Shown here: piece by piece, positions 1-9,830 of the stretch
How the letters are laid out: every line of letters begins with the position of its first letter
Position numbering within the stretch: position 1 is the first letter of the stretch
NCBI GenBank assembly: GCA_013003425.1
Contig: JABDJB010000067.1
Span: 56,728 to 120,727, forward strand
DNA from: Gammaproteobacteria bacterium
GTDB lineage: Bacteria > Pseudomonadota > Gammaproteobacteria > Steroidobacterales > JABDKV01
Direction of reading: 5' to 3'
DNA: 64,000 nucleotides
The notes under the pieces: model-generated
What the model was told of the DNA's origin: nothing
Seen by the model: the letters and a program-made list of their open reading frames with translations, nothing else
The model's database searches: none
Made by a program: the position numbers and the translations under genes

Positions 1-656
1 TTTGACATTGTCAGCTGCGGCGGCAGTTCTACACCCGTGTCCGCCAGTGGAATCGTCTCCAGCGGTTTGCGCTTTGCCTTCATAATGTCAGGCATCTTGA
101 CGAAGCGTGGTTCGTTCAGGCGCAGGTCGGTGGTGACTACAGCAGGCAACTCCACGGCTATAGTCTCGAGCCCGGCATCGACCTCGCGGGTTGCGGTTGC
201 CGTCCCGTCGCTGATTTCCAGCTGCGAGACAAAGGTTGCCTGGGGTCGTTGCCACAGCGCCGCCAGCATCTGCCCGGTCTGGTTTGAATCGTCATCGATT
301 GCCTGCTTGCCAAGCAGGATTAAACCGGGTTGCTCCTTTTCTGCCAGCTGGTGGAATACGCGGGCAGCCGTCAAAGGCTGAATTTCATCGTCGGTTTCGA
401 CCAGCACGGCGCGGTCTGCACCCATTGCCAGGGCGGTGCGCAACTGCTGCTGCGATGCCTGACTGCCTATGCTTACCGCAATTACCTCTTCGGCAGCGCC
501 ACTCTCGCGCAGCTGCAGCGCCTGCTCGATGGCGATTTCGTCAAAGGGATTGACCGACATCTTGACGCCGTCGGTTACTACGCCATTGCCATCACGGTCG
601 ATCTGTACGCGCACGTTGTAATCAATTACGCGTTTCACGCAAACAAGTATCTTCAT
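1..656 (-). CDS. etfB: Electron transfer flavoprotein beta subunit (partial, C-terminus off window)
   Basis: The reading frame opens with ATG at 656 on the minus strand and runs off the left edge after 218 codons, so about 30 C-terminal residues are missing. The N-terminus MKILVCVKRVIDYNV, the segment VNPFDEIAIEQAL and the ETF-beta signature region around DLRLNEPR...PDIMKAKRKP are typical. EtfB pairs with EtfA (presumably just beyond the edge) to carry electrons from acyl-CoA dehydrogenases such as isovaleryl-CoA dehydrogenase to ETF-quinone oxidoreductase. It lies 18 bases downstream of the ETF-QO gene as the last visible gene of the leucine operon. Identification is secure; only completeness is limited by the window. 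Confidence 0.95.
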   Translation of the reverse strand, partial: MKILVCVKRVIDYNVRVQIDRDGNGVVTDGVKMSVNPFDEIAIEQALQLRESGAAEEVIAVSIGSQASQQQLRTALAMGADRAVLVETDDEIQPLTAARVFHQLAEKEQPGLILLGKQAIDDDSNQTGQMLAALWQRPQATFVSQLEISDGTATATREVDAGLETIAVELPAVVTTDLRLNEPRFVKMPDIMKAKRKPLETIPLADTGVELPPQLTMS

Positions 657-674
657 TAATAATTCTTTCTGTTG

Positions 675-2276
675 CTACAGGTTCTGGTAGTTGGGCCCCG
701 AGCCGCCCTCCGGCGGCACCCAGTCTATGATCTCGTAGGGGTCCTTGATGTCGCAAACTTTGCAATGCAGGCAGTTGGCCGCATTGATCTGCAGCTGCTT
801 GCCGCCGCTGCCATCGTCGACCATTTCGTAGACACCGGCCGGGCAGAAGCGGGTGCATGGGTTGGCGTATTCCTCGGCGCAGGTCGTGGCGCAGATCGAG
901 GTGTCGCGCACCTTCAGATGCACCGGCTGGTCCTCATCATGAGCAATGGCCGAGTAGTAGACCGAAGCCAGCCGGTCGCGTGGCGGCAGGTCCCGATCGA
1001 CATACGCCTTATCGCTGCTGCCAGCCTCACCGACTTTCTGCAGGCTCGACCAGTCCGCATGATTCTGCAGCGTCCACGGCAGCTTGCCGAAGGTGACGGT
1101 TTCCAGCGCCGCGTTCATCAGGCCCGGCCAGAACCCGCCGTTGAAGCCCGGGCGAATGTTGCGCACTTTGCGCAATTCCTGGCCCCAGCGACTGTCGCGA
1201 AAGGCCTTGTCGAACCCTGCCGCCGAGTCCTTTGCTGCAAGATGGTCTGCCGCGAGCATGCCGCCGCCCAGCGCCATATGTACACCCTTGATCTTCGGGA
1301 CGTTGAGCGTGCCGCCGGCATCGCCTATGAGCAGCGCGCCGGGCATTTCAAGCTTTGGCAATGACTGGTAACCGCCTTCGACCAGTGAGCGCGTACCTGC
1401 CGACAGGATCTCGCCGTCCTCGAGCAGGCCGCGCACAGAGGGGTGGTGCTTGTATTGCTGGAAGGCCTCGAACGGACTGAACATCGGGTCCTGGTAGTCC
1501 AGCCCGGTGACAAAGCCGATGTAAACACGGTCGTTGTCCAGGTGATACAGGAAGCTGCCGCCATAGACACTGCGCTCCAGCGGCCAGCCGATGGTGTGTC
1601 GTATCAGGCCCGGCGTTACCCTGCCAGGAGGCAGTTGCCACAGTTCCTTGAAACCAATGCCGTAGGTTTGCGGCGATTTTCCGGCGTCGAGCTGATAGTG
1701 GTCAATCAGCTGTTTGGACAGACTCCCGCGGCAGCCTTCTGCCAGCACCGTATGGCGCGCATGGATGTCAACGCCGGGGGCAAAATTTGGCCCGGGCTGG
1801 CCGTCCTGGCCGACGCCCATATCGCCACAGCGCACGCCGATGACGGTGTTGTCGTCGTCAAACAGCACTGCGGCGCCGGCAAAGCCCGGAAAAATATCGA
1901 TACCAAGCGTTTCGGCATGTTCGGCCAGCCGCCGGCACAGCCCGCCCAGCGACATGATGAAGTTGCCTTTGTTATGCATCTGCGGCGGGTTCATGAAGCG
2001 CAATGCACGCTTGCTGGTCAGCATCACGAACTCGTCCTTGCTTGCCGGTACACATATTTCCGGCGGATTGTCGCGCCATCCGGGTAGCAGTTCATCCAGT
2101 GCAAACGGTTCGACCACTGCACCGGAAAGCGCATGCTGTCCAACTTCGGAGGCCTTCTCGAGTATGCAGACATTCAGCGCGTCATTGCGCTGCTTTAGTC
2201 GTATTGCGCAGGCCAGCCCGGCCGGGCCGGCGCCGACAATGACGACGTCATACTCCATTACATCTCTTTCAGTCAT
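675..2276 (-). CDS. etfD: Electron transfer flavoprotein-ubiquinone oxidoreductase
   Basis: 533 residues, full length for the family. An N-terminal FAD-binding Rossmann motif (VVIVGAGPAGLACAIRL, about residues 11-27) is followed by the ETF-QO body, and the C-terminus carries the 4Fe-4S ferredoxin-like domain with cysteines in CATTC, NPCTRFCPAGVY and CLHCKVCDIKDP. The enzyme takes electrons from reduced ETF at the inner membrane and passes them to ubiquinone, linking acyl-CoA oxidation to respiration. The start is ambiguous: ATG at 2276, or ATG at 2258 (MEYDVVIVG), which has a purine-rich stretch just upstream and fits the family N-terminus better. It sits between the SDR gene and etfB in the leucine operon. 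Confidence 0.95.
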   Translation of the reverse strand: MTERDVMEYDVVIVGAGPAGLACAIRLKQRNDALNVCILEKASEVGQHALSGAVVEPFALDELLPGWRDNPPEICVPASKDEFVMLTSKRALRFMNPPQMHNKGNFIMSLGGLCRRLAEHAETLGIDIFPGFAGAAVLFDDDNTVIGVRCGDMGVGQDGQPGPNFAPGVDIHARHTVLAEGCRGSLSKQLIDHYQLDAGKSPQTYGIGFKELWQLPPGRVTPGLIRHTIGWPLERSVYGGSFLYHLDNDRVYIGFVTGLDYQDPMFSPFEAFQQYKHHPSVRGLLEDGEILSAGTRSLVEGGYQSLPKLEMPGALLIGDAGGTLNVPKIKGVHMALGGGMLAADHLAAKDSAAGFDKAFRDSRWGQELRKVRNIRPGFNGGFWPGLMNAALETVTFGKLPWTLQNHADWSSLQKVGEAGSSDKAYVDRDLPPRDRLASVYYSAIAHDEDQPVHLKVRDTSICATTCAEEYANPCTRFCPAGVYEMVDDGSGGKQLQINAANCLHCKVCDIKDPYEIIDWVPPEGGSGPNYQNL

Positions 2277-2335
2277 GTCACTGTCTCAGCTCGCCCGACA
2301 AACGCCTGCGCTGTTTTCGTCGCAGAACACGTGTT

Positions 2336-3103
2336 TCATTTCGGCTGCATGCGGATGGCGCCATCGAGGCGAATCGTCGTGCCGTTGAGCATCGGGTTGG
2401 CATAAACCGATGCGACCATGCGGGCAAATTCTTCCGGTTTGCCGAGGCGTGAAGGGAAGGGCACCTGGGCGCCCAGTGATTCGCGCACGTGTTCTGGCAT
2501 ACCGTCCATCATCGGCGTGTGAAAAATTCCCGGTGCAATGGTCATCACGCGGATGCCAAGGCGGGCAAATTCGCGAGCCAGCGGCAAGGTCATCCCGACA
2601 ACACCACCTTTCGATGCCGAGTAGGCAGCCTGACCGATTTGTCCTTCGTAAGCAGCAACGGATGCTGTATTAATAATGACGCCACGCTCGCCCTCGGCAT
2701 TTTCCGGATTCTCAGCCATGACCTGCGCTGCTGCTCGCGCGAGGAGGAAGGTGCCAATCAGGTTCACATGAATGACCTTGGTGAACAGTTCGGCAGGCAT
2801 CGGTCCGTCACGGCCGAGCACGCGTGCAGCACCGAGGATGCCGGCGCAGCTGACGGCGAGGGTTACGCCGTCGAAACGCTCGGCCGCCGCAACAACGGCG
2901 CCGCTCACCTCTGTCTCGCTGCTGACATCGGTACGCAGGAATACGGCGCGCTCGCCGAGCATCTCTGCTGCAGACTCGCCGTGAGCCTCGTTGACGTCCA
3001 GCAGCGCTACCTGGCCGCCGGTATCGATGATGCGCCTGGCCACGGCAAGGCCCAGGCCAGAGGCGCCGCCGGTCACGACGGCCTTTGCGCTTTCGAGAAT
3101 CAT
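2336..3103 (-). CDS. SDR-family 3-hydroxyacyl-CoA dehydrogenase (HSD17B10-like)
   Basis: 255 residues with the classical short-chain dehydrogenase layout: NAD-binding TGGASGLGLAVAR near residue 11, the SCAG motif, and the catalytic Ser (NTASVAA) and Tyr-x-x-x-Lys (YSASKGG). The overall pattern (V-N-L-I-G-T-F, IAPGIFHTPMM) is that of type-2 3-hydroxyacyl-CoA dehydrogenases, which oxidise 3-hydroxyacyl- or 2-methyl-3-hydroxybutyryl-CoA with NAD+. Leucine breakdown to HMG-CoA does not itself need this step, so its place in the operon suggests it also serves isoleucine or short-chain fatty acid intermediates together with the thiolase gene. The family is secure; the precise substrate is inferred. 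Confidence 0.85.
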   Translation of the reverse strand: MILESAKAVVTGGASGLGLAVARRIIDTGGQVALLDVNEAHGESAAEMLGERAVFLRTDVSSETEVSGAVVAAAERFDGVTLAVSCAGILGAARVLGRDGPMPAELFTKVIHVNLIGTFLLARAAAQVMAENPENAEGERGVIINTASVAAYEGQIGQAAYSASKGGVVGMTLPLAREFARLGIRVMTIAPGIFHTPMMDGMPEHVRESLGAQVPFPSRLGKPEEFARMVASVYANPMLNGTTIRLDGAIRMQPK

Positions 3104-3164
3104 GCTGGCTCCTGGCTAAAACACACCATTTTAGCCGTAAAGGGGGGTTGGTGCCGAGGCGCGC

Positions 3165-4085
3165 TCAGGTGCTGTAGCGCGGATCGCGCCGTTTCTCCGG
3201 CAGACGGCCCAGCCGGCTGGCCGGATTGCGCCCCATTGCCTCGGTTATAAAGCGACCCGCGCCGATCAGCGCTTCCAGATCGATGCCGGTTTCGATGTCC
3301 ATGCCGTGCAGCATGTAAACCAGGTCCTCGGTGGCGAGATTGCCGCTTGCGCCCTCGGCATAGGGGCAGCCGCCGAGGCCGGCAACCGAGGCATCGATCG
3401 TTGCTGCACCGAGTTCCAGGCATGCCAGCACATTGGCCAGTGCCTGGCCGCGCGTGTCATGGAAATGCACCGCCAGCTTGTCGATATCGATTTGCGTCGC
3501 CACCGCAGCCAGCATTTCCTGCGCCTTCTTTGGCGTGCCAATACCGATCGTGTCGCCGAGAGAGATTTCGTAGCAGCCCAGTTCATACATCTGCCGGGCA
3601 ACCCGGCTTACCTGCGACGGACTGATCGTCCCCTGGTACGGGCAGCCGAGTACGCAGGAAACATAGCCGCGCATCGCTACGTTTTCACGCCTGGCAACTG
3701 CAGCGACGATTTCGAGGCGCTTGAATGCCTCGTCGATCGAGGCATTGATGTTCCTGCGATTGAATGCGTCGGATGCGGCGTTGAAGATTGCGATAGTTGT
3801 TGCACCGGCTTTCAGCGCCCGCTCCATGCCACGTTCGTTTGGCACCAGCACCGGATAGGTGACGCCGGGACGACGATCGATCGCGGTGAAGACATCGCTG
3901 GCATCCGCAAGTTGCGGAATCCAGCGCGGGCTGACAAAACTGGTGGCCTCTATACAGCTCAGCCCGGTTGCCGACAGCCGGTTGATGAGTTCAACCTTTG
4001 TCGGGGTCGGAACCGGGTCGGCTTCGTTCTGCAATCCGTCGCGTGCGCCGACTTCGACAATTTTCACCCGACGCGGCAGGTTCAT
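3165..4085 (-). CDS. mvaB: Hydroxymethylglutaryl-CoA lyase
   Basis: 306 residues, normal length. The HMGL/DRE-TIM barrel begins with VEVGARDGLQNE, contains the family sequence GCPYQGTISP and the divalent-metal region HFHDTRGQAL, and ends with the catalytic cysteine loop GLGGCPYAEGASGN. It cleaves (S)-3-hydroxy-3-methylglutaryl-CoA to acetyl-CoA and acetoacetate, the last step of leucine degradation. The ATG overlaps the stop of the upstream carboxylase alpha gene by four bases (ATGA), implying translational coupling. The next gene (SDR) follows after 61 bases. Confidence 0.95.
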   Translation of the reverse strand: MNLPRRVKIVEVGARDGLQNEADPVPTPTKVELINRLSATGLSCIEATSFVSPRWIPQLADASDVFTAIDRRPGVTYPVLVPNERGMERALKAGATTIAIFNAASDAFNRRNINASIDEAFKRLEIVAAVARRENVAMRGYVSCVLGCPYQGTISPSQVSRVARQMYELGCYEISLGDTIGIGTPKKAQEMLAAVATQIDIDKLAVHFHDTRGQALANVLACLELGAATIDASVAGLGGCPYAEGASGNLATEDLVYMLHGMDIETGIDLEALIGAGRFITEAMGRNPASRLGRLPEKRRDPRYST

Positions 4086-6073
4086 GCAACGGCCTCCTGG
4101 TCAGGAGCTATATCGACCAGCGGTACCTCGGCATCGACCATCTCGCCTTCAGCGAACAGTACTTTCTCGACCGTGCCGGCAGTGCGTGCCTGCACCGTGA
4201 ACTCCATTTTCATTCCCTCGAGCACAACCAGCGGTTGTCCTTTCTCAACGCGGTCACCCGCGGCGACCCTGATCGCAACGATGCGGCCCGGCATCGGCGA
4301 ACCCGGATGGGCTGCGTCGTCGACATCCCCATCGCCTGCCGGGTAAGGATCTGTCAGCCGGAAACGCATGGCAGTTTCGCCGCTGCTTATCAACAGCTGA
4401 CTGGCGTGACGCAGGATTCCAAATACCGCGCTGCGCGTATCAGCTTCGATGGTAAGCCGTTCGGCGCCGGCCGCGGCCGCGGTGACTGTCAGGTCGACAT
4501 CATCGTACTGCACGCGGTAGCGATTACGGCCAGCCATCGACACGTCAACCGTTGCGGCAAACTGTCCGGGTGCTTCAAGTCGCAGCCGGGTGCGGCCACG
4601 CCCATTGGCCTGCCAGCCATCGGCGATATCCCATGGCGATCCGGCATAGGCTGATTTCAACTCACGTGCCCGCACTTCGGCAACCGCTGCTACAGCCGGG
4701 TACAGGGGATCCGGCGCGGGCGCGGCGAGGAGGTCCGCGAGGTTGGCATCGATATAACCGGTATCCGCTTCGCCGGCGAGATAAACCGCGTCAGCAGCAA
4801 TACGTCGCAGCAAATCGAGGTTTGTTGCTGGTCCGAACACAGCGGTGTTGGCCAGCGTATGACGCATTCTGGTTAGTGCGGCCTGGCGGTCAGCGCCGGC
4901 GCAAATCAGCTTGGCAATCATCGGGTCGTAATGGATGCTGACGAAATCGCCATCTTCGAAACCGGTGTCCAGCCTGGTTCCGTCGCCTGCCGGGCAGCAA
5001 AAACGATCGATGCGGCCGGTCGATGGCAGAAAATCCTGCGCCGGGTCCTCGGCGTAGATGCGTACTTCGATGGCGTGACCGTTGCTGCTCACCTGCTCCT
5101 GCGTCAATGGCAGTGGCTCGCCGCATGCCACCCGTAACTGCCACTCGACCAGGTCCTGGCCCGAGGTCAGCTCGGTAACCGGGTGCTCCACCTGCAGCCG
5201 GGTATTCATTTCCAGGAAGTAGAAGTTGCGCTCGCGGTCGACAATAAATTCGACCGTGCCCGCGTTACAGTAATTTACAGCCCGTGCGGCCGCGACGGCC
5301 GCCTGGCCCATGCGTTCGCGCAACGGCGCGTCGAGAAAAGGCGACGGGCTCTCCTCTATGATCTTTTGGTAACGGCGCTGGATTGAGCACTCACGTTCGT
5401 TGAGGTGCACGATGTTGCCGTGCGTGTCACCGAAAACCTGGAACTCGATATGCCGCGGCGACTGCAGATATTTTTCCAGCAGAAGCTGGTCGTCGCCGAA
5501 CGCGCTGCGTGCTTCGCGTTGCGCACTTTCGATTGCCTGCGCCAGCTCACCGGGTTCGTGCACGATACGCATACCCTTGCCGCCACCGCCGGCGCTGGCC
5601 TTGACCAGCAGCGGAAAGCCGACCTGCTGTGCATGCCGCTGCAGTGTCGCCAGTGACTGGTCCTCGCCATGGTAGCCCGGGATTGTCGGTACACCCGCTG
5701 TGTCCATCAGCGCCTTCGCTGCAGCTTTTGAGCCCATCTGTGCAATGGTCTGCGGTGCCGGTCCGATGAACGCAAGCCCGGCCGCGGCACAGCGCTCTGC
5801 AAACCGGGAACTTTCGGACAGGAAGCCGTAGCCGGGGTGAACAGCGTGCGCACCCGTTGCATGCGCAGCAGCCAGCAGCGCATCGACAGACAGGTACGAA
5901 CGGGATGCTTCTGCCGGGCCGATATGAATTGCTTCATCGGCCAGGCGCACGTGGCGCGCACGAACATCGGCGTCGGAATACACGGCCACCGTCGCAACAC
6001 CGAGGTGGCGGCATGTATCAATTATGCGGCAGGCGATTTCGCCGCGGTTGGCAATCAGTATTTTGTCGAACAT
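4082..6073 (-). CDS. mccA: Methylcrotonyl-CoA carboxylase, biotin-carrying alpha subunit
   Basis: 663 residues. Domains in order are the biotin carboxylase N-domain (KILIANRGEIACRI), the ATP-grasp with KASAGGGGKGM, the catalytic region FLEMNTRLQVEHPVTE, the biotin carboxylase C-domain, a BT-like linker, and a C-terminal biotinyl domain whose attachment lysine is Lys622 in LEGMKME. The more usual sequence around that lysine is AMKM, so the Gly is a mild variation. It carboxylates biotin for transfer to 3-methylcrotonyl-CoA by the beta subunit. Related propionyl- and geranyl-CoA carboxylases have the same layout; the operon partners (ivd, hydratase, HMG-CoA lyase) point to methylcrotonyl-CoA. 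Confidence 0.94.
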   Translation of the reverse strand: MFDKILIANRGEIACRIIDTCRHLGVATVAVYSDADVRARHVRLADEAIHIGPAEASRSYLSVDALLAAAHATGAHAVHPGYGFLSESSRFAERCAAAGLAFIGPAPQTIAQMGSKAAAKALMDTAGVPTIPGYHGEDQSLATLQRHAQQVGFPLLVKASAGGGGKGMRIVHEPGELAQAIESAQREARSAFGDDQLLLEKYLQSPRHIEFQVFGDTHGNIVHLNERECSIQRRYQKIIEESPSPFLDAPLRERMGQAAVAAARAVNYCNAGTVEFIVDRERNFYFLEMNTRLQVEHPVTELTSGQDLVEWQLRVACGEPLPLTQEQVSSNGHAIEVRIYAEDPAQDFLPSTGRIDRFCCPAGDGTRLDTGFEDGDFVSIHYDPMIAKLICAGADRQAALTRMRHTLANTAVFGPATNLDLLRRIAADAVYLAGEADTGYIDANLADLLAAPAPDPLYPAVAAVAEVRARELKSAYAGSPWDIADGWQANGRGRTRLRLEAPGQFAATVDVSMAGRNRYRVQYDDVDLTVTAAAAGAERLTIEADTRSAVFGILRHASQLLISSGETAMRFRLTDPYPAGDGDVDDAAHPGSPMPGRIVAIRVAAGDRVEKGQPLVVLEGMKMEFTVQARTAGTVEKVLFAEGEMVDAEVPLVDIAPDQEAVA

Positions 6074-6136
6074 CGGTTTGATCCGGGCTGGACGCCCGGC
6101 CCCTCGCGCTTAGGGTCTACGGATCGCCACCCGGGG

Positions 6137-6928
6137 TCAATGCTGCCAGCTTGGCTTGCGTTTTTCGAGGAAGGCGCCGAGCCCCTCCTGGCCCTCCGGC
6201 GAGACGCGTATCTGGGCGATGATCTCGGCCGTGCGCCTTGAAATAGTCTGGTTCGATGAGCGATCAGTATGGCTGACCATGCCGATCAGTTCCTTGCTCT
6301 CACGGATAGCCATCGGACCGCCTTTCAGCAACAGCGTGGCCAGGTGTTCGACATGCGGGTTGAGCGCCTCCGGCGCAACTGTCTCGTGCAGCAGGCCGAG
6401 CCGCTCGGCGTGGGCCGCATCGAAGGCCTCGCCGGTCAGCATGTAGCGGCGTGACTGGCGCACGCCCAGGGCGGCTATGACGTACGGCGATATCACCGCG
6501 GGCGCCAGCCCGAGCCGCACTTCGCTCAGTGCGAATCGCGCATCGTTGCTGGCGACGGCAATATCGCAACAGGCAATCAGCCCGACGCCGCCGCCGTAGG
6601 CCGGACCGTTCACCTTGGCGATGGTTGGCTTGCCGATGGAATTGAGTACTGACATGAGTTCGGCCAGGCGCAGTGCGTCTTCGTAGTTTTGCCCCATGTC
6701 CAGGCTGGCGGTTTTTTTCATCCAGCTGATATCGCCGCCGGCACAGAAAGTATCGCCGCTGCCAGTAAGGATGATTACGCGTACTTTGGTGTCGCGATCG
6801 GCATTGAGCAGCAGACCGGTCAGTAACGCAATCTGCGTGTCGTCGAAGGCGTTGTGCACCTCCGGACGGTTCAGGACCAGAGTGAGCACACCGTGCTCGT
6901 CCAGATTTTGCAGTACTGATTCCGCCAT
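6137..6928 (-). CDS. liuC: Methylglutaconyl-CoA hydratase (enoyl-CoA hydratase family)
   Basis: 263 residues of the crotonase fold. The oxyanion-hole segments are visible as the stretch ending AGGDISWMK and as NGPAYGGGVGLIACCD, and the C-terminal trimerisation helix is present. Between the two carboxylase subunit genes and upstream of HMG-CoA lyase, the expected reaction is hydration of 3-methylglutaconyl-CoA to HMG-CoA. The start at 6928 (MAESVLQNLD) gives the usual N-terminus. The function is assigned by operon context, since crotonase sequences alone do not settle the substrate. Confidence 0.9.
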   Translation of the reverse strand: MAESVLQNLDEHGVLTLVLNRPEVHNAFDDTQIALLTGLLLNADRDTKVRVIILTGSGDTFCAGGDISWMKKTASLDMGQNYEDALRLAELMSVLNSIGKPTIAKVNGPAYGGGVGLIACCDIAVASNDARFALSEVRLGLAPAVISPYVIAALGVRQSRRYMLTGEAFDAAHAERLGLLHETVAPEALNPHVEHLATLLLKGGPMAIRESKELIGMVSHTDRSSNQTISRRTAEIIAQIRVSPEGQEGLGAFLEKRKPSWQH

Positions 6929-6976
6929 ATACCGGCTAAAAATTGGAGTTACTTAAGAGTATAGACGGCTTTCGCG

Positions 6977-8584
6977 CTACATGCGGAAGACGCCGTAACC
7001 ACGCGGCCCGACGTCGGCGGCGTTTGCCGCTGCGGCGATTGCGCAACCCAGAACGCGCCGGGTATCCAGCGGATCTATCAGTCCGTCATCCCATAACCGG
7101 GCTGTCGCGTAGTAGGGGTGTCCCTGCTGTTCGTAGCGACCGCGTATGCTGTCGCGGTAGGCCTGCTCATCAGACTCGGACCACGTCTCGTTGCGGGCCT
7201 GCGCGTTGTCCCGCTTGACAGTTGCCAGCACCGAAGCGGCCTGCTCTCCGCCCATTACCGAGATTCTCGCGTTGGGCCACATCCACAGCATCCGGCCGCC
7301 GTAGGCGCGGCCGCACATTGCATAATTTCCAGCGCCGAATGAACCGCCAATGATCACGGTAAACTTCGGCACCGTGCTGCAGGCCACGGCATTGACCATT
7401 TTGGCGCCATCTTTGGCAATACCGGCATTCTCGTATTTCCGTCCCACCATAAAGCCGGTGATGTTCTGCAGGAACACCAGCGGGATCCGCCGGCTGTTGC
7501 ACAGCTGGATGAAGTGCGCGCCCTTCAGTGCCGATTCCGAAAACAGGATGCCATTGTTGGCGACGATCCCGATGGGGAACCCGTGCAGGCTGGCAAAACC
7601 ACAGACCAGCGATTTTCCGTACAGCGGCTTGAATTCCTGAAACTCGGATGCATCGACCAGGCGGCCGATAATCTCGCGCACTTCGAATGGATAGCGGGTA
7701 TCCCGCGGCAGTATCCCGTAGATCTCGCGCGGGTCCAGGGCCGGGTCACGCGCCGGGTGTGGTGCCGATGGTGCCGGCCCGCGGGCGAGACTGGCGCAGA
7801 TATCGCGTGCAATCCTCAGGGCGTGGGCATCGTTCTCGGCCAGATGATCGGTGACACCGGACGTGCGGCAGTGCACGTCGCCGCCGCCGAGCGTCTCGGC
7901 ATCGACGACCTCACCGGTTGCGGCCTTTACCAGTGGTGGACCGCCAAGAAAAATGGTTCCCTGGTTGCGCACGATCACCGCTTCGTCGCACATCGCCGGG
8001 ACGTATGCACCGCCAGCGGTGCACGAGCCCATCACCACCGCGATTTGCGGGATGCCGGCAGCAGAGAGCCTTGCCTGGTTGTAGAAAATCCGGCCGAAGT
8101 GGTCGCGATCGGGAAATACTTCGTCCTGCAGCGGCAGGAAGGCACCGCCGGAATCGACCAGGTATATGCACGGAAGGTTGTTTTCGCTGGCAATTTCCTG
8201 CGCCCGCAGGTGTTTTTTCACCGTGACGGGAAAATAGGTTCCGCCTTTTACCGTGGCGTCATTGGCGACCACCATGACTTCACGCCCTTCGACGCGACCG
8301 ATTCCGGTGATGATGCCGGCGCACGGGGCCTGGCTGTCGTACAGATCGTTTGCGGCCAGCGACGAAAGCTCGAGAAAGGGGCTGCCCGGGTCGAGCAGAG
8401 CCTCTATGCGCTCGCGTGGCAGCAGCTTGTCGCGGGACAGGTGCTTTTGTCGCGCACGCTCGCCACCACCCTGAGCTGCAGCGGCGACTTTTGCCGCCAG
8501 ATCGCTGACCAGAGCCTGCATGTGTTGTTCGTTCTCGCGAAATTCCGCGGCGCGTGTATCGACAGTGCTTTTTAAAATCGGCAT
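6977..8584 (-). CDS. mccB: Methylcrotonyl-CoA carboxylase, carboxyltransferase beta subunit
   Basis: 535 residues using ATG at 8584 ([11 protein letters not shown]). The open frame continues upstream to 8824, but that would overlap the thiolase gene by more than 200 bases, and the shorter form matches the family length and leaves a 7-base gap. The carboxyltransferase N- and C-domains are evident from [49 protein letters not shown] and [17 protein letters not shown]. It transfers CO2 from carboxybiotin to 3-methylcrotonyl-CoA. Partner of the alpha subunit encoded two genes downstream. Confidence 0.95.
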   Translation of the reverse strand: MPILKSTVDTRAAEFRENEQHMQALVSDLAAKVAAAAQGGGERARQKHLSRDKLLPRERIEALLDPGSPFLELSSLAANDLYDSQAPCAGIITGIGRVEGREVMVVANDATVKGGTYFPVTVKKHLRAQEIASENNLPCIYLVDSGGAFLPLQDEVFPDRDHFGRIFYNQARLSAAGIPQIAVVMGSCTAGGAYVPAMCDEAVIVRNQGTIFLGGPPLVKAATGEVVDAETLGGGDVHCRTSGVTDHLAENDAHALRIARDICASLARGPAPSAPHPARDPALDPREIYGILPRDTRYPFEVREIIGRLVDASEFQEFKPLYGKSLVCGFASLHGFPIGIVANNGILFSESALKGAHFIQLCNSRRIPLVFLQNITGFMVGRKYENAGIAKDGAKMVNAVACSTVPKFTVIIGGSFGAGNYAMCGRAYGGRMLWMWPNARISVMGGEQAASVLATVKRDNAQARNETWSESDEQAYRDSIRGRYEQQGHPYYATARLWDDGLIDPLDTRRVLGCAIAAAANAADVGPRGYGVFRM

Positions 8585-8591
8585 TCGGGAA

Positions 8592-9773
8592 TCAGCCGCG
8601 GGTGATGCCCATCGCCAGCGCTTCGCCGCCGCCGATGCATAAAGAGGCGATTCCCTGGCCGGCATGGCGCTGCTGCATGGTGTGCGCCAGCGTGGTGATG
8701 ATGCGCGCGCCGGTGGCGCCAATCGGGTGACCGAGCGCGCAGGCTCCGCCGTTGACATTGACGCGGTCTGCGCCGAGGCCAAGATCATGCATGGCTGACA
8801 TCGTGACCACCGCAAACGCCTCATTGATTTCGTACATATCGATACTGCCGGGCGCCCAGTTCAGTTTTTCGTAAAGCGCCGCGATTGACTGCTGTGGGGC
8901 GGTAGTAAACCACTCGGGTGCCTGAGCGTGGTTGCAGTAGCCGGCGATAGTTGCCAGCGGCTGCAGTCCACGCTGGCGCGCGTTGTCGGCACTCATGATG
9001 ACAAGGGCGGCGGCGCCGTCCGATATGGACGAGGAACTGGCCGCGGTTACGGTGCCGTCACTGCGAAACGCCGGGCGCAGCTCCGGTATCTTGCCGATGT
9101 CTGCACGGCCGGGCTCTTCGTCGGTGTCGACGATGGTGTCGCCGCGCCGCGAGCTCACCGTGACCGCGGCAATCTCGTTGCGGAAGGCGCCCGATTCGAT
9201 GGCCTGACAGGCGCGTTTGACCGAGCGGGTAGCAAACTCGTCCTGCTGTTCGCGGCTGAATTTATAACGCTCGGCGGTGGCTTCGGCAAAGGTGCCCATC
9301 ATTTCGCCGTCGTAAGGGTTTTGCAGGCCGTCATAAAACATATGGTCCAGCGCCTGCTGGTGCCCCATACGCATTCCGGCGCGTGCCTTTGGCAGCAGGT
9401 AGGGAGCAAGACTCATTGATTCCATCCCGCCGGCAACGACGATGTCAGCAGAACCTGCGCGAATCAGGTCGTGTGCCAGGGCAACTGCTTTCATCCCGGA
9501 GCCGCATACCTTGTTAATGGTGGTGCAGCCGATACTGTTTGGTAGCCCGGCGGCCAGCGCCGCCTGGCGCGCCGGCGCCTGACCGACACCGGCCGGAAGC
9601 ACGCAACCCATGATGACCTCGCTCACTTCATCGGCCGTAACGTGGCACTGGTCCAGCGCCGCTTTTATGGCAGTTGCTCCAAGCCGGGGAGCCGGCACGG
9701 TCGACAGCGCGCCCTGAAACGCGCCGATTGGCGTGCGCTTTGCGCTGGCTATGACGATGGCGTCGTCGCTCAT
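8592..9773 (-). CDS. Acetyl-CoA C-acetyltransferase (thiolase)
   Basis: 393 residues, typical biosynthetic/degradative thiolase length. The acyl-accepting cysteine is Cys90 in [11 protein letters not shown], the catalytic histidine is about residue 349 in [12 protein letters not shown], and the second cysteine is about residue 379 in SLCIGGG. It condenses or cleaves acetoacetyl-CoA and related 3-ketoacyl-CoAs. In the operon it could cleave acetoacetyl-CoA made from the acetoacetate released by HMG-CoA lyase, or 2-methylacetoacetyl-CoA from isoleucine; no acetoacetate-activating enzyme is visible here. Stop codon lies 7 bases before the mccB start. Confidence 0.93.
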   Translation of the reverse strand: MSDDAIVIASAKRTPIGAFQGALSTVPAPRLGATAIKAALDQCHVTADEVSEVIMGCVLPAGVGQAPARQAALAAGLPNSIGCTTINKVCGSGMKAVALAHDLIRAGSADIVVAGGMESMSLAPYLLPKARAGMRMGHQQALDHMFYDGLQNPYDGEMMGTFAEATAERYKFSREQQDEFATRSVKRACQAIESGAFRNEIAAVTVSSRRGDTIVDTDEEPGRADIGKIPELRPAFRSDGTVTAASSSSISDGAAALVIMSADNARQRGLQPLATIAGYCNHAQAPEWFTTAPQQSIAALYEKLNWAPGSIDMYEINEAFAVVTMSAMHDLGLGADRVNVNGGACALGHPIGATGARIITTLAHTMQQRHAGQGIASLCIGGGEALAMGITRG

Positions 9774-9830
9774 GGGTACTCCGTAGTTGCAGTCAGCGGT
9801 GAGCAGATGATGCTCTGATTTTGCTGCAGG

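Noticed and set aside
3306..4346. 346-codon plus-strand frame opposite the HMG-CoA lyase and carboxylase genes
   Set aside because: A shadow of two well-recognised minus-strand genes; no domain visible.
6977..8824. Longer methylcrotonyl-CoA carboxylase beta starting at 8824
   Set aside because: The extra 80 residues lie within the thiolase gene and are unlike the family; ATG at 8584 gives the normal protein.
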